Source: Bacteroidales bacterium
GTDB lineage: Bacteria; Bacteroidota; Bacteroidia; Bacteroidales; UBA10428
Reading direction: 5' to 3'
DNA: 8,102 nt
Assembly: GCA_030626465.1 (NCBI GenBank)
Contig: DAOUOU010000128.1
Span: forward strand, 1-8,102
The position numbers and the translations under genes were made by a program. Shown one piece after another: positions 1 through 7,248 of the stretch (position 1 is its first letter; each line of letters opens with the position of its first letter). The notes under the pieces are model-generated. The model saw only the letters and a program-made list of their open reading frames with translations, was not told the origin of the DNA and searched no databases.

Positions 1-1569
1 ATAGATTCCAACTATATTCTTCACAATGCGATGCGACAAACCTCTTTGTAATTCATAGGGCTCACCCGATGCTACCTTGATGAGGTAATGATACACATCT
101 TTATCCCATTTGTACCTGTATCCTTTTTCAAAAAAATCAGGATATTCCGTCATCTGGATCAATCCATCGTCAAGAAAACGCCTTGTATTATCCAGTGCTT
201 TAATCATAAAACGGTTGGTAACAGCTGTAAACCCGGAGGTTAAAACAGAGAAGTGAGCCTTATTGGTTTCATTTCTTAACAAACGATGAATATGTGGAAG
301 CATACCCAGCATGATATCATCGTGGTGTGGTCCGGTATGGTAATACACCTGGCTTTCCTCGCTGATCATACCTTTTTCTATCTTTTTTACCGTTGAGTCA
401 ATCACCGACTTAACTGTTGCTTTGTTAAGCTGAGGTATCAGACGGCAGAAAGGATCATTTTTGAGATCACCGAGTGTAAGGTGATGACCATATTTGTCCA
501 GCTTGACGCATAAATCAATCACTGCCCTGTCAGTCTTTTCCTGGTTCCATATGTTATCACTATAATATGTTTTAATTGAACTGGTAAGCAAAGATGCAGC
601 TCCTTTTGTAAGATAAAACCGTGCGTTTTTGAGTTTACTTAAAGAAGTGGCAGGAAAGAGGTTTGATGGTTTTTGTTCCAACGCATCCCGAACCATTGGC
701 GCCTTTGCTTCGCCGGCAGCAAATATAATGGCAACGGCATCAGGATTGTAGGTGATGGTTTCCAGACCAATGGTAATTACCAGACGATTTCTTGAAATTT
801 CAATACCCCCCAGATCGGAGGCTGCCACTGCCTGGGTCTCAAAGTTAGTAGCAGTAAGTCGTGTGGCAGAATGATGATCTGTGCCTTTTGTATTGAATGC
901 AATATGACCATCGGGTCCTATGCCTCCCAGGATAAAGCCAATACCTCCCAAAGTACGGATTTTTGCTTCGTAGTCCGAACACCAGTTATCTATGGCAAAG
1001 ATCGATTGTTGTTGCAGTATTTCCACAGCATTTGCCGGCTCGCGATACCTCAGAGAGAGATCGACTTTATAGTCGGGGAAGACCTCAGTATAATGCTTAC
1101 CTTCCGGTAGTTTAATGGTATCGGAATTGATAAGCAGCGCCTTTTTCGGATCGAGACCAAAACCATGTATGTAAAACCTTTTCACATAATTACAGAAGCT
1201 GTTGTGTTGGGCGGAACTTATAGGATAAAACTCATCGACCTGTACAAAACGCAGATTTTTTACATCCGGTCTTCTGAGCTTATCAAGTCCGTATTTTTCA
1301 AGAATACGTTTTCCCTTCTTGTTGTTCCAGTTTTCCAGCAGGTATACCGTCCATACTATAAAATATTCCGGTGTTTTTCCGGTGGGCAGACTAATTACAC
1401 CTTCCGGGTTCTCCGACACCCATTCAAGGAATCGCAAAGATGTCAGAAATCCTAATAGCGGAAAATTCTCTGCAGTAATATAAGGGACATTTGTATGTAT
1501 ACCCTGAGATCTTGTCTCGTTGACAAAATATTTTTCTACTTCAGAAAATTCTACATTTTCCTTGCTCAT
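1..1569 (-). CDS. Glucosamine-6-phosphate deaminase-like protein fused to a PIG-L deacetylase domain (partial, C-terminus off window)
   Basis: The reading frame is open from an ATG at 1569 to the window edge, giving 523 residues without a stop. A TAG lies directly upstream in frame, so no earlier start is possible. Residues of about 30-335 resemble NagB: phosphate-loop-like LPTGKTP (61-67), VDEFYP (111-116, matching the catalytic Asp72 region of E. coli NagB) and GPDGHIAFN (218-226, with the Asp141/His143 equivalents at D220 and H222). The next residue, Glu148 in E. coli NagB, is Thr227 here. From about residue 406 a second domain begins with HTGPHHDDIMLG (411-422), a variant of the HPDDE metal motif of PIG-L/LmbE-type N-deacetylases. 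Bacteroidota carry long NagB-like proteins of about 650 residues with this architecture, so roughly 130 residues are probably missing. By inference it acts on a cytoplasmic amino-sugar phosphate. Classical deaminase activity is uncertain because of Thr227, so I do not call it nagB. Confidence 0.9.
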   Translation of the reverse strand, partial: MSKENVEFSEVEKYFVNETRSQGIHTNVPYITAENFPLLGFLTSLRFLEWVSENPEGVISLPTGKTPEYFIVWTVYLLENWNNKKGKRILEKYGLDKLRRPDVKNLRFVQVDEFYPISSAQHNSFCNYVKRFYIHGFGLDPKKALLINSDTIKLPEGKHYTEVFPDYKVDLSLRYREPANAVEILQQQSIFAIDNWCSDYEAKIRTLGGIGFILGGIGPDGHIAFNTKGTDHHSATRLTATNFETQAVAASDLGGIEISRNRLVITIGLETITYNPDAVAIIFAAGEAKAPMVRDALEQKPSNLFPATSLSKLKNARFYLTKGAASLLTSSIKTYYSDNIWNQEKTDRAVIDLCVKLDKYGHHLTLGDLKNDPFCRLIPQLNKATVKSVIDSTVKKIEKGMISEESQVYYHTGPHHDDIMLGMLPHIHRLLRNETNKAHFSVLTSGFTAVTNRFMIKALDNTRRFLDDGLIQMTEYPDFFEKGYRYKWDKDVYHYLIKVASGEPYELQRGLSHRIVKNIVGIY

Positions 1570-1639
1570 CTATAGTATTGCTTATTGCTGTTTATTACCT
1601 AAATGTAACAAACTTTTTGCTAATGGACATGATAAGAAG

Positions 1640-1659
1640 CTGATCAGCCAACAGATCAG
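1640..1659. repeat. Short inverted repeat downstream of recG
   Basis: CTGATC (1640-1645) and GATCAG (1654-1659) can pair as a 6-bp stem around an 8-base loop, just 3' of the recG stop and inside the gap before the NagB-like gene. Neither strand has a T-run directly after the stem, so this is not a convincing intrinsic terminator. It could be a weak RNA structure between the two genes, a protein-binding site, or chance. Confidence 0.3.
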
Positions 1660-1672
1660 TCGCACATTATAA

Positions 1673-3778
1673 CTAACTAATCACACTCCAGTCGAACTGG
1701 GTGGTACGCATCTCTTTAAGTATCTTGTTTAACAACCGGTTTTTCGGATCAGCCAGTTCAGGATCCTCTTCAAGCACCTCTTCGGCAATATTACGCGCAT
1801 ACTGCAATATCTGCCCGTCGCGTGCCAGATTTGATATTTTCAGATCAAAGGGTATGCCGCTTTGCAGTGTTCCCTCAATATCGCCGGGGCCGCGTAATTT
1901 CAGGTCTACCTCTGCTATCTCAAAGCCATCGTTGGTGTTCACCATGGTTTCTATTCGCTTCCTGGCCTCGTTTGAGAGTTTGTATCCCGTCATCATGATA
2001 CAGTAGCTCTGGTCAGCTCCCCGACCAACGCGACCCCTCAACTGGTGCAACTGGGAAAGACCAAATCGCTCTGCACTTTCAATGACCATTATGGAAGCAT
2101 TGGGAATATCTACTCCGACCTCAATAACTGTGGTTGCTATTAAAATATGGGCTTTTCCTTCCTTGAACAAGCGCATACCATATTCCTTGTCTTCTGTTTT
2201 CATTCGTCCATGCACGCAGGCTACGGTATATTCCGGTGGCTTGAAGAACTCTGAAATGCCGGCATACCCCTCTTCAAGTGCTATGTAATCAAGTTTTTCC
2301 GATTCTTCAATCAAAGGATAAACAATAAACACTTGTTGTCCGCGATCTATCTGCTTACGGAGAAAACCGTACATGGTCAAACGTTTGGAATCGTAGAAAT
2401 GAAATGTTTGAATGGGTTTACGTCCGGGAGGCATTTCATCAATTACCGAAACGTCCAGATCACCATAAAGAGTCATAGCAAGAGTACGTGGAATGGGAGT
2501 AGCAGTCATCACCAGCACATGGGGCGCCTGAACGTTTTTCTTCCAGAGGCGTGCACGTTGTGCCACTCCAAAACGATGTTGCTCATCAATTACTACCATA
2601 CCCAAATTGGCAAACTGAACGGGATCTTCCAGCAAAGCATGAGTGCCGATAAGTATGTGAAGGGATCCATCCTGAAGTTGAGAATAAATAATTTCTCGTT
2701 CTTTCTTTTTTGTTGAACCTGTGAGAAGCATTACCTGTAATGGAAGTTTCCCCAGTAAATTCCTTATAGTGTTGAGATGTTGCATTGCGAGAATTTCGGT
2801 AGGTGCCATGATGCAGGTCTGGTATCCATTATCAAGGGCAAGCAACATTGACATGAAAGCAACAATTGTTTTTCCGCTGCCCACATCTCCCTGCAGCAAG
2901 CGATTCATCTGTCTGCCCGATCCGAGATCGGTACGTATCTCACGCATGACTCTTTTTTGCGCTTCCGTTAGCTCAAATTGCAGGTTATTCTTATAAAAGT
3001 TATTGAAGTAATCCCCGACCTTTTTAAACACAAAGCCTTTGAAATGTTGTGAGCGACCGATCTTTTGTCTGAGTATTTTTAGTTGGATACCAAATAACTC
3101 TTCAAATTTAAGGCGATACTCTGTACGTTTTATCTGATCAGGGCTGGAAGGCAAATGTATTTTGTGCAGAGCCTCCTGAAGGGGCATTAATCTTAATTTT
3201 TTAAGCAGGTAGTCAGGCAGACTTTCGGGAATTGAAAGAGAAGGGGATTGAAAGATCCCGGAGATCAGTTTTTGAAATGTTTTGGAGCTGATATAGCCTG
3301 CACGAAGTTTTTCTGTAAGACTGTATTGCGGATACAATGAGGTTCCAACATTATTCTCAAATAAGGCAGCAGGTTCAATCTCAGGATGAGCAATGTTTAA
3401 TTTTCTGCCGAAAAGTGCAGGCCGGCCAAAAACGATATACTCTACACCAATTTCATAGCTTTTCTCTACCCATTTCGCTCCCTGGAACCATACCAGTTCA
3501 ATACTCCCGGTCTGATCGCTGAATGCAGCAACCAGTCGCTGCTTATATTTCGGGCCTTCCTTCCTGAAAGCTGTTATGCGTCCGCGTATCTGGATATGAG
3601 TTTGGGTAGAACTGATCTCGGCAATAGAGTAAATCCTGGTACGGTCGATATATTTGTATGGATAATATCTCAGAAGATCGCCGACAGTATAAATGCCTAA
3701 CTCTTTTGCGAAAAGCTCAGCCCTCTTGGGCCCCATTCCTTTCATGAATTTAACACTGGTATTCAATAAGTTTTCCAT
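1673..3778 (-). CDS. recG: ATP-dependent DNA helicase RecG
   Basis: This is a complete 701-residue protein, close to the 693 residues of E. coli RecG. RecG is a superfamily 2 double-strand DNA translocase that remodels stalled replication forks and Holliday junctions. The N-terminal wedge region (about 1-265) has a helix-hairpin-helix-like KGMGPKRAELFAKELGI (13-29) and an OB-fold segment (about 60-140). The helicase core carries Walker A GDVGSGKT (297-304), Walker B DEQH (398-401), motif III TATPIPRT (425-432), a VHGRM segment (522-526) and motif VI QLRGRVGRG (579-587). The RecG-specific TRG region follows at 619-641 (FEIAEVDLKLRGPGDIEGT, then LQSG); Leu638 stands where E. coli RecG has Arg in its GTRQTG stretch. 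The ATG at 3778 gives a normal N-terminus. The gene diverges from the methyltransferase, and no clear promoter is visible upstream of it. All core helicase motifs are intact, so the identification is secure. Confidence 0.98.
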   Translation of the reverse strand: MENLLNTSVKFMKGMGPKRAELFAKELGIYTVGDLLRYYPYKYIDRTRIYSIAEISSTQTHIQIRGRITAFRKEGPKYKQRLVAAFSDQTGSIELVWFQGAKWVEKSYEIGVEYIVFGRPALFGRKLNIAHPEIEPAALFENNVGTSLYPQYSLTEKLRAGYISSKTFQKLISGIFQSPSLSIPESLPDYLLKKLRLMPLQEALHKIHLPSSPDQIKRTEYRLKFEELFGIQLKILRQKIGRSQHFKGFVFKKVGDYFNNFYKNNLQFELTEAQKRVMREIRTDLGSGRQMNRLLQGDVGSGKTIVAFMSMLLALDNGYQTCIMAPTEILAMQHLNTIRNLLGKLPLQVMLLTGSTKKKEREIIYSQLQDGSLHILIGTHALLEDPVQFANLGMVVIDEQHRFGVAQRARLWKKNVQAPHVLVMTATPIPRTLAMTLYGDLDVSVIDEMPPGRKPIQTFHFYDSKRLTMYGFLRKQIDRGQQVFIVYPLIEESEKLDYIALEEGYAGISEFFKPPEYTVACVHGRMKTEDKEYGMRLFKEGKAHILIATTVIEVGVDIPNASIMVIESAERFGLSQLHQLRGRVGRGADQSYCIMMTGYKLSNEARKRIETMVNTNDGFEIAEVDLKLRGPGDIEGTLQSGIPFDLKISNLARDGQILQYARNIAEEVLEEDPELADPKNRLLNKILKEMRTTQFDWSVIS

Positions 3779-3960
3779 CAGGCCTAAATATCGTAATATC
3801 CGGTGAAATATAAAATTCTATTTTTGCATAGAAAAGCTGGCAGAATATAATCTTTACATTATCTGCGTATTAAATCTTAGTGTTCTTTGCGTGGAATATT
3901 ATAGGAATACATACAAGAGATCTACTCTTCAGATCAAACCGGCCTAAAAAGTATTTATTT
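3779..3960. other. Divergent intergenic region between recG and the methyltransferase
   Basis: These 182 bases are the longest non-coding stretch. They hold one plus-strand -7-like element (3819-3826). Around 3861-3894 there is a stretch including TTAGTGTTCTTTGCGTGG, which resembles degenerate intergenic sequence I have seen in Bacteroidota genomes. No RNA gene, riboswitch or terminator is evident, and no complete promoter could be found for recG on the minus strand. Confidence 0.5.
3819..3826 (+). promoter_or_regulatory. Candidate Bacteroidota -7 promoter element upstream of the methyltransferase
   Basis: TATTTTTG fits the Bacteroidota -7 consensus TAnnTTTG and points towards the plus-strand genes. 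It lies in the divergent region between recG and the methyltransferase. No good TTG/TTTG -33 box is found 17-23 bases upstream, so support rests on one half of the promoter. If it is used, the transcript has a leader of about 125-130 bases before the ATG at 3961. Confidence 0.35.
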
Positions 3961-4764
3961 ATGTCCAGTAAAAGAATTGGTCAGATATTAACTCTATGGC
4001 ATTATCTTGGTTATCTTCAAAAAGCCAGGCACAGAAAAGGACATGGCATACAGTCTCCTTTTGTTTATGAACTGGTAAGCAAAGTAATTCATGATAAAAC
4101 ATGGCATAATGAGTACGAATTTTTTAAAAGGATAAGAAAAAGACTAAATCATTCCGATGCAATACTGGATATTAAGGATGATGGAGCAGGTTCGAAATAT
4201 TTCAAAAATAATAATCGCCCTGTGAGCGCTTTGGCCAGAGTATCATCAGTGACACCAAAATTCGGAAAGTTACTCTTCAGACTGGCGAGATTTTATAAAC
4301 CGGCAACTATAGTTGAACTGGGAACATCAATAGGATTGAGCACTATATATCTGGCCATGGGAAATACGGCATCAGAAGTGATCTCTATTGAGGAAGATTT
4401 TATTTTATGCGAATTTGCAAAGCAGGTCTTCCATGAAAACGATTTAAAGAATATCACAGTTCTGCATGGAAGGTTTGATGACAAGCTGGGTGAGATTTCC
4501 GAACAGATAAATGATCCAACCCTTGTTTTTATCGATGGCAACCACAGGTATGGGGCCGCAATACGCTATTTTGATTATTTCTGTGAAAAAGTCAAAAGCG
4601 GAACAATCATTTTTGATGATATCCACTGGTCACAGGAGATGAGGAAAGCCTGGAAAACCGTGGCAAAGGATGCACGAACACATGTCAGCATTGATTTATT
4701 CTTTATGGGTATGGTAATTCGGAGACCTGATACAACTCCGGGAAATTATACTGTGAAATTTTAA
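3961..4764 (+). CDS. Class I SAM-dependent methyltransferase (O-methyltransferase-like)
   Basis: The protein has 267 residues from the ATG at 3961. The C-terminal two-thirds is a Rossmann-type methyltransferase: motif I VELGTSIGLSTIYLA (118-132), an acidic strand-2 end ISIEED (141-146) that should bind the SAM ribose, and FIDGNHRYGAAIRYF (190-204) followed by IIFDDIHWS (216-224). That pattern resembles O-methyltransferase families in which the late acidic residues bind a metal or the substrate. The first 100 residues are basic and contain KGHGIQSPFVYELV (26-39), a segment I associate with a Bacteroidota-specific methyltransferase family of unknown substrate. An in-frame GTG at 3880 would add 27 residues, but these look like translated intergenic DNA, so I prefer 3961. 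The gene lies 83 bases before the adenosyltransferase and may be cotranscribed with it. The substrate cannot be told from sequence. It is probably cytoplasmic, as no signal peptide is visible. Confidence 0.88.
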   Translation: MSSKRIGQILTLWHYLGYLQKARHRKGHGIQSPFVYELVSKVIHDKTWHNEYEFFKRIRKRLNHSDAILDIKDDGAGSKYFKNNNRPVSALARVSSVTPKFGKLLFRLARFYKPATIVELGTSIGLSTIYLAMGNTASEVISIEEDFILCEFAKQVFHENDLKNITVLHGRFDDKLGEISEQINDPTLVFIDGNHRYGAAIRYFDYFCEKVKSGTIIFDDIHWSQEMRKAWKTVAKDARTHVSIDLFFMGMVIRRPDTTPGNYTVKF

Positions 4765-4847
4765 TGAAAAGATTTAAACAGATGTGGGTTTAGTTTACCA
4801 ATTAAAAACATTTTCTTTGAATATAAGTTATCCTAAAAACCAATGCA

Positions 4848-5396
4848 ATGAAAATATATACTAAAACCGGCGATAATGGCACCACCGCTTTGATAGGAGG
4901 CATAAGGGTTCCAAAGAATCATTTAAGAATTGAAGCTTACGGAACTCTTGATGAATTGATTGCATATGCAGGGGTGGTCAGAGATCATGTTACGAATGAA
5001 GAACTAAGTAAAAATTTAATACATATTCAGGATAAGCTAATGGTATGTGCAGCTATTCTTGCTTCAGGAAATGATGAATTCTATGAAAAATTACCGAAAC
5101 TTTCTAATGAAGACATCGTATGGTTAGAAAAACAAATAGACAAGATGGAGGAAAAGCTGCCAAAACTTAACAAATTTATTTTACCCGGAGGGCATCCGGC
5201 AGTATCCTTTTGTCATGTTGCACGCACGGTTTGCAGACGTGCTGAAAGGATTACTTTGAGTTTATATAACTCTACTACTATTCCCGAGCTACTGCTGAAA
5301 TATTTGAACAGATTGTCTGATTATTTATTTGTATTATCAAGGCTTTTGTCGCGTGAATTTCAGGCAATTGAAATTCCATGGCAGACCTCATTGTAG
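4848..5396 (+). CDS. Cob(I)yrinic acid a,c-diamide / cob(I)alamin adenosyltransferase, PduO type
   Basis: This 182-residue enzyme transfers the 5'-deoxyadenosyl group of ATP to cob(I)alamin, producing coenzyme B12 in the cytoplasm. The PduO/MMAB family signatures are all present: the N-terminal ATP-binding loop TKTGDNGTTAL (5-15), RIEAYGTLDELIAY (27-40), PGGHPAVSFCHVARTVCRRAER (113-134, with the conserved R126, R130, E133 and R134) and NRLSDYLFVLSR (154-165). Its length is typical of a single-domain PduO-type enzyme. The ATG at 4848 places the ATP loop at the very N-terminus, as in relatives; the nearby ATG at 4843 runs into a stop at once. No B12-biosynthesis or B12-dependent mutase gene is adjacent, so the client enzyme (for example methylmalonyl-CoA mutase) must be elsewhere. 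I see no B12-riboswitch-like structure in the 83 bases upstream. Confidence 0.96.
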   Translation: MKIYTKTGDNGTTALIGGIRVPKNHLRIEAYGTLDELIAYAGVVRDHVTNEELSKNLIHIQDKLMVCAAILASGNDEFYEKLPKLSNEDIVWLEKQIDKMEEKLPKLNKFILPGGHPAVSFCHVARTVCRRAERITLSLYNSTTIPELLLKYLNRLSDYLFVLSRLLSREFQAIEIPWQTSL

Positions 5397-5420
5397 AAGT
5401 TGTATAAATTTCTATATTTG
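5391..5420 (+). promoter_or_regulatory. Candidate promoter of the small acidic protein gene
   Basis: TATATTTG at 5413-5420 matches the Bacteroidota -7 consensus TAnnTTTG. A TTG at 5391-5393 lies 19 bases upstream, the spacing expected for the -33 box. The -33 element overlaps the last codons of the adenosyltransferase gene. The predicted transcript would have a leader of roughly 25-30 bases before the ATG at 5456. This is the best promoter candidate in the window. Confidence 0.6.
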
Positions 5421-5455
5421 CAGCATTTTTAGAAAATCAACTTAATCTCAAGAAT

Positions 5456-5677
5456 ATGTATTGGACACTTGAGTTGGCTTCAAAACTGGAAGATGCACCA
5501 TGGCCGGCAACCAAAGATGAATTGATCGATTTCGGCATTCGCTCCGGTGCACCGCTTGAGGTTATCGAGAATTTGCAAGAGATAGAAGACGAAGGTGAGA
5601 TATACGAAAGCATTGAAGATATCTGGCCGGATTATCCAAGTAAAGACGACTTCTTCTTCAACGAAGACGAATATTAA
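5456..5677 (+). CDS. Small acidic DUF2795-type protein
   Basis: The protein has 73 residues, of which 22 are Asp or Glu and only four Lys or Arg, so it is strongly acidic. It begins MYWTLELASKLEDAPWPATK and contains KDELIDFGIRSGAPLEVIEN (20-39), an acidic QEIEDEGEIYESIEDIWPDY stretch (41-60) and a DFFFNEDEY end. I recognise it as a small DUF2795-type protein that is very well conserved across Bacteroidota, with no established function known to me. There is no signal peptide or membrane segment, so it should be cytoplasmic. It has a good promoter candidate 36 bases upstream and a strong terminator 7 bases downstream, suggesting a separate, possibly abundant transcript besides readthrough from the upstream gene. 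The acidity might suit binding to a basic partner or mimicry of nucleic acid, but that is speculation. Confidence 0.92.
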   Translation: MYWTLELASKLEDAPWPATKDELIDFGIRSGAPLEVIENLQEIEDEGEIYESIEDIWPDYPSKDDFFFNEDEY

Positions 5678-5683
5678 AACAGG

Positions 5684-5705
5684 GGACTTTATAAGTCCTT
5701 TTTTT
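5684..5705 (+). terminator. Intrinsic terminator after the acidic protein gene
   Basis: GGACTT (5684-5689) pairs with AAGTCC (5693-5698) around a 3-base loop, extendable by G-U pairs, and is followed directly by seven T residues (5699-5705). It lies seven bases after the stop codon of the acidic protein gene. The hairpin covers the stop codon of the converging OstA-like gene. Read on the minus strand, the same stem is followed only by CCTGTTTTAA, so it may terminate that direction weakly. Confidence 0.85.
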
Positions 5706-7248
5706 GTTTTCTGAATATATCATCCTTGTTTTTTGGTCTGTCGTTCTCAAGCCAAAGAAATCCTCTCAGAATAAGTTCATTGATAGGAGCAATATCAAGC
5801 GGGTACAATACGGCTGCCGGCTTTTTTAAAAAACTGATGGAGTTGACTTTCCCATCGACCAGGTAAATGATGAGATCCGAACATTCCACTTTATTAACAC
5901 CCATTATTCCCTCTTCATCAACAGGATAATATACGGTCTGCCCATTTCCTTTCACATCAATACGGTACAGTTCATTATCCCTGAAATGACATACCATGTT
6001 TTTACCTTTAATCTGGTTAAATTTTGAGGTATCCTCTTTGCTTATGATAAAAGAAGATTTTTCAAGGTACATGGTCTTTGCCTGCTTATGTTCGGTATGT
6101 ATTTCAATATATTCTGCCGATATCTGGTTTACTTCCGACCATAGAACCGGCTCATAATATAACCTGATCACAGAATCGGCAAAAGAGTATGCCATCGAAT
6201 CACACTTGCCCTGCAAATTGCTTTTAAATATTTTGACACCATAATACGCTTTAATAAACTTTGTATCAGATGTATCCAGTTCAGACAACAGTGTGTCGGC
6301 ATGCAAGTATAGTGTATCTTCCGGGGTGATCTGAATAAACTGGGCCCTGTCTGTTAGTCTGGCATAGTCGGAATTTTCATAGTAAATGCCACGATTACCT
6401 TTAAGTATAATATCCTGCTTGTGATCAATAATTACCACATTATTGACAGCTCGACCAAATCCGGTAAGTTTTTCATAGTAGAGGCTGTCCCCCTTTACGG
6501 TCTGCTTGGAATTCTTAACAAGTGCATTCTGATTAAGTTGTGAAATGTCTGTTTCCGTGTTATACCATCCTCTTTCACAGTAGATATAGCTGCTATCGCT
6601 AAATATTTCAGTAGGACCGTAAAAGTAAGTGATCTTATTTTCGGTATTGTACTTCAATCTGTCAGAATAAATAGTGTAATCGGGATTGATAACAACAACA
6701 CTGTCTTGAAAATCGAAAAGATCCTGACTGGTATAATAGTAGCCAACAATACTTTCAAGATTATTTTCTGCATTTGTAATATTAGCCCCGTCAGTGTAAT
6801 ACCCGATACTGTTTGCAATGTCATAATCGAGAGCATCTGTTGTCAGGGTTGTTTCCCTGTTAAGCAAACGGACATTCTTCCTTACATTGGCCATTTTCGT
6901 ATTACCGTCATAATAGAGATGATCACCATACAGATGAACAGTATCACCCTGGTTTATATGGATGTTATTGAATGCATCGAGTGAATTTCTTTTCGTGTAA
7001 AAATATGCGCTGTCGCAATGCATTTTTGCTCCTCCGTGTATAAATACCACATTGCCTAATAAGCGCTTGGTATCTTTGCCAAGTTTGGCATCCACCTCGG
7101 TGGTAGCAGCCGAAAATTGAACACGGGTTGTTTTCTGACAATGTACAGGAACGAAAATGAAAAAAACAAAAACAGTCAGTAAATGTTTCACCAGATTACT
7201 GTTGCAACTAATATACTCAGGAGTATTGAAAATCAATGCTTTAACCAT
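5689..7248 (-). CDS. OstA-like protein (LptA/LptD N-domain-related, LPS transport)
   Basis: This 519-residue protein belongs to the OstA-like group of Bacteroidota envelope proteins, related to LptA and the N-terminal domain of LptD, which form the beta-jellyroll bridge carrying lipopolysaccharide across the periplasm. After a hydrophobic secretion signal (about 20-37, HLLTVFVFFIFVPVHC then Q38), the chain is a series of beta-rich OstA repeats. Examples are KMHCDSAYFYTKRNSLDAFNN (75-95), HLYGDHLYYDGNTKMANVRKNVRL (105-128), TVKGDSLYYEKLTGFGRAVNNV (250-271) and LYLHADTL (313-320). VHC lacks Gly, Ala or Ser before Cys, so signal peptidase I cleavage is more likely than lipidation. The ATG at 7248 overlaps the end of the surA-like gene by 16 bases. 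An in-frame GTG at 7191 (residue 20) would give a more compact signal peptide beginning with M-K-H and is a real alternative start. A role in LPS transport is inferred from the family and the surA linkage. Confidence 0.88.
   Translation of the reverse strand: MVKALIFNTPEYISCNSNLVKHLLTVFVFFIFVPVHCQKTTRVQFSAATTEVDAKLGKDTKRLLGNVVFIHGGAKMHCDSAYFYTKRNSLDAFNNIHINQGDTVHLYGDHLYYDGNTKMANVRKNVRLLNRETTLTTDALDYDIANSIGYYTDGANITNAENNLESIVGYYYTSQDLFDFQDSVVVINPDYTIYSDRLKYNTENKITYFYGPTEIFSDSSYIYCERGWYNTETDISQLNQNALVKNSKQTVKGDSLYYEKLTGFGRAVNNVVIIDHKQDIILKGNRGIYYENSDYARLTDRAQFIQITPEDTLYLHADTLLSELDTSDTKFIKAYYGVKIFKSNLQGKCDSMAYSFADSVIRLYYEPVLWSEVNQISAEYIEIHTEHKQAKTMYLEKSSFIISKEDTSKFNQIKGKNMVCHFRDNELYRIDVKGNGQTVYYPVDEEGIMGVNKVECSDLIIYLVDGKVNSISFLKKPAAVLYPLDIAPINELILRGFLWLENDRPKNKDDIFRKQKKDL

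Noticed and set aside
871..1455. Two plus-strand open frames (871-1110 and 1165-1455) opposite the NagB-like gene
   Set aside because: The minus-strand protein has clear family motifs through this whole stretch. The plus-strand translations are low in recognisable structure and are shadows of it.
1597..1613. Minus-strand TACATTTA and an adjacent GTTTG upstream of the NagB-like gene as a promoter
   Set aside because: Both deviate from TAnnTTTG, and no -33 box lies at the right spacing, so I cannot support a promoter call.
1701..3522. Several plus-strand open frames opposite recG
   Set aside because: RecG motifs are continuous on the other strand across this stretch, and none of these translations resembles a protein family.
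4293..4626. Minus-strand open frames inside the methyltransferase gene
   Set aside because: They overlap the conserved SAM-binding motifs of the plus-strand gene and have no family features.
4765..4847. Possible B12 riboswitch or promoter before the adenosyltransferase
   Set aside because: The 83-base gap is too short for a cobalamin riboswitch, shows no B12-box-like sequence, and has no TAnnTTTG element with a matching -33 box.
6654..6984. A hydrophobic minus-strand frame (6654-6836) and a plus-strand frame (6706-6984) within the OstA-like gene
   Set aside because: Both lie inside the beta-repeat region of the OstA-like protein. The apparent hydrophobicity comes from reading its codons out of frame.
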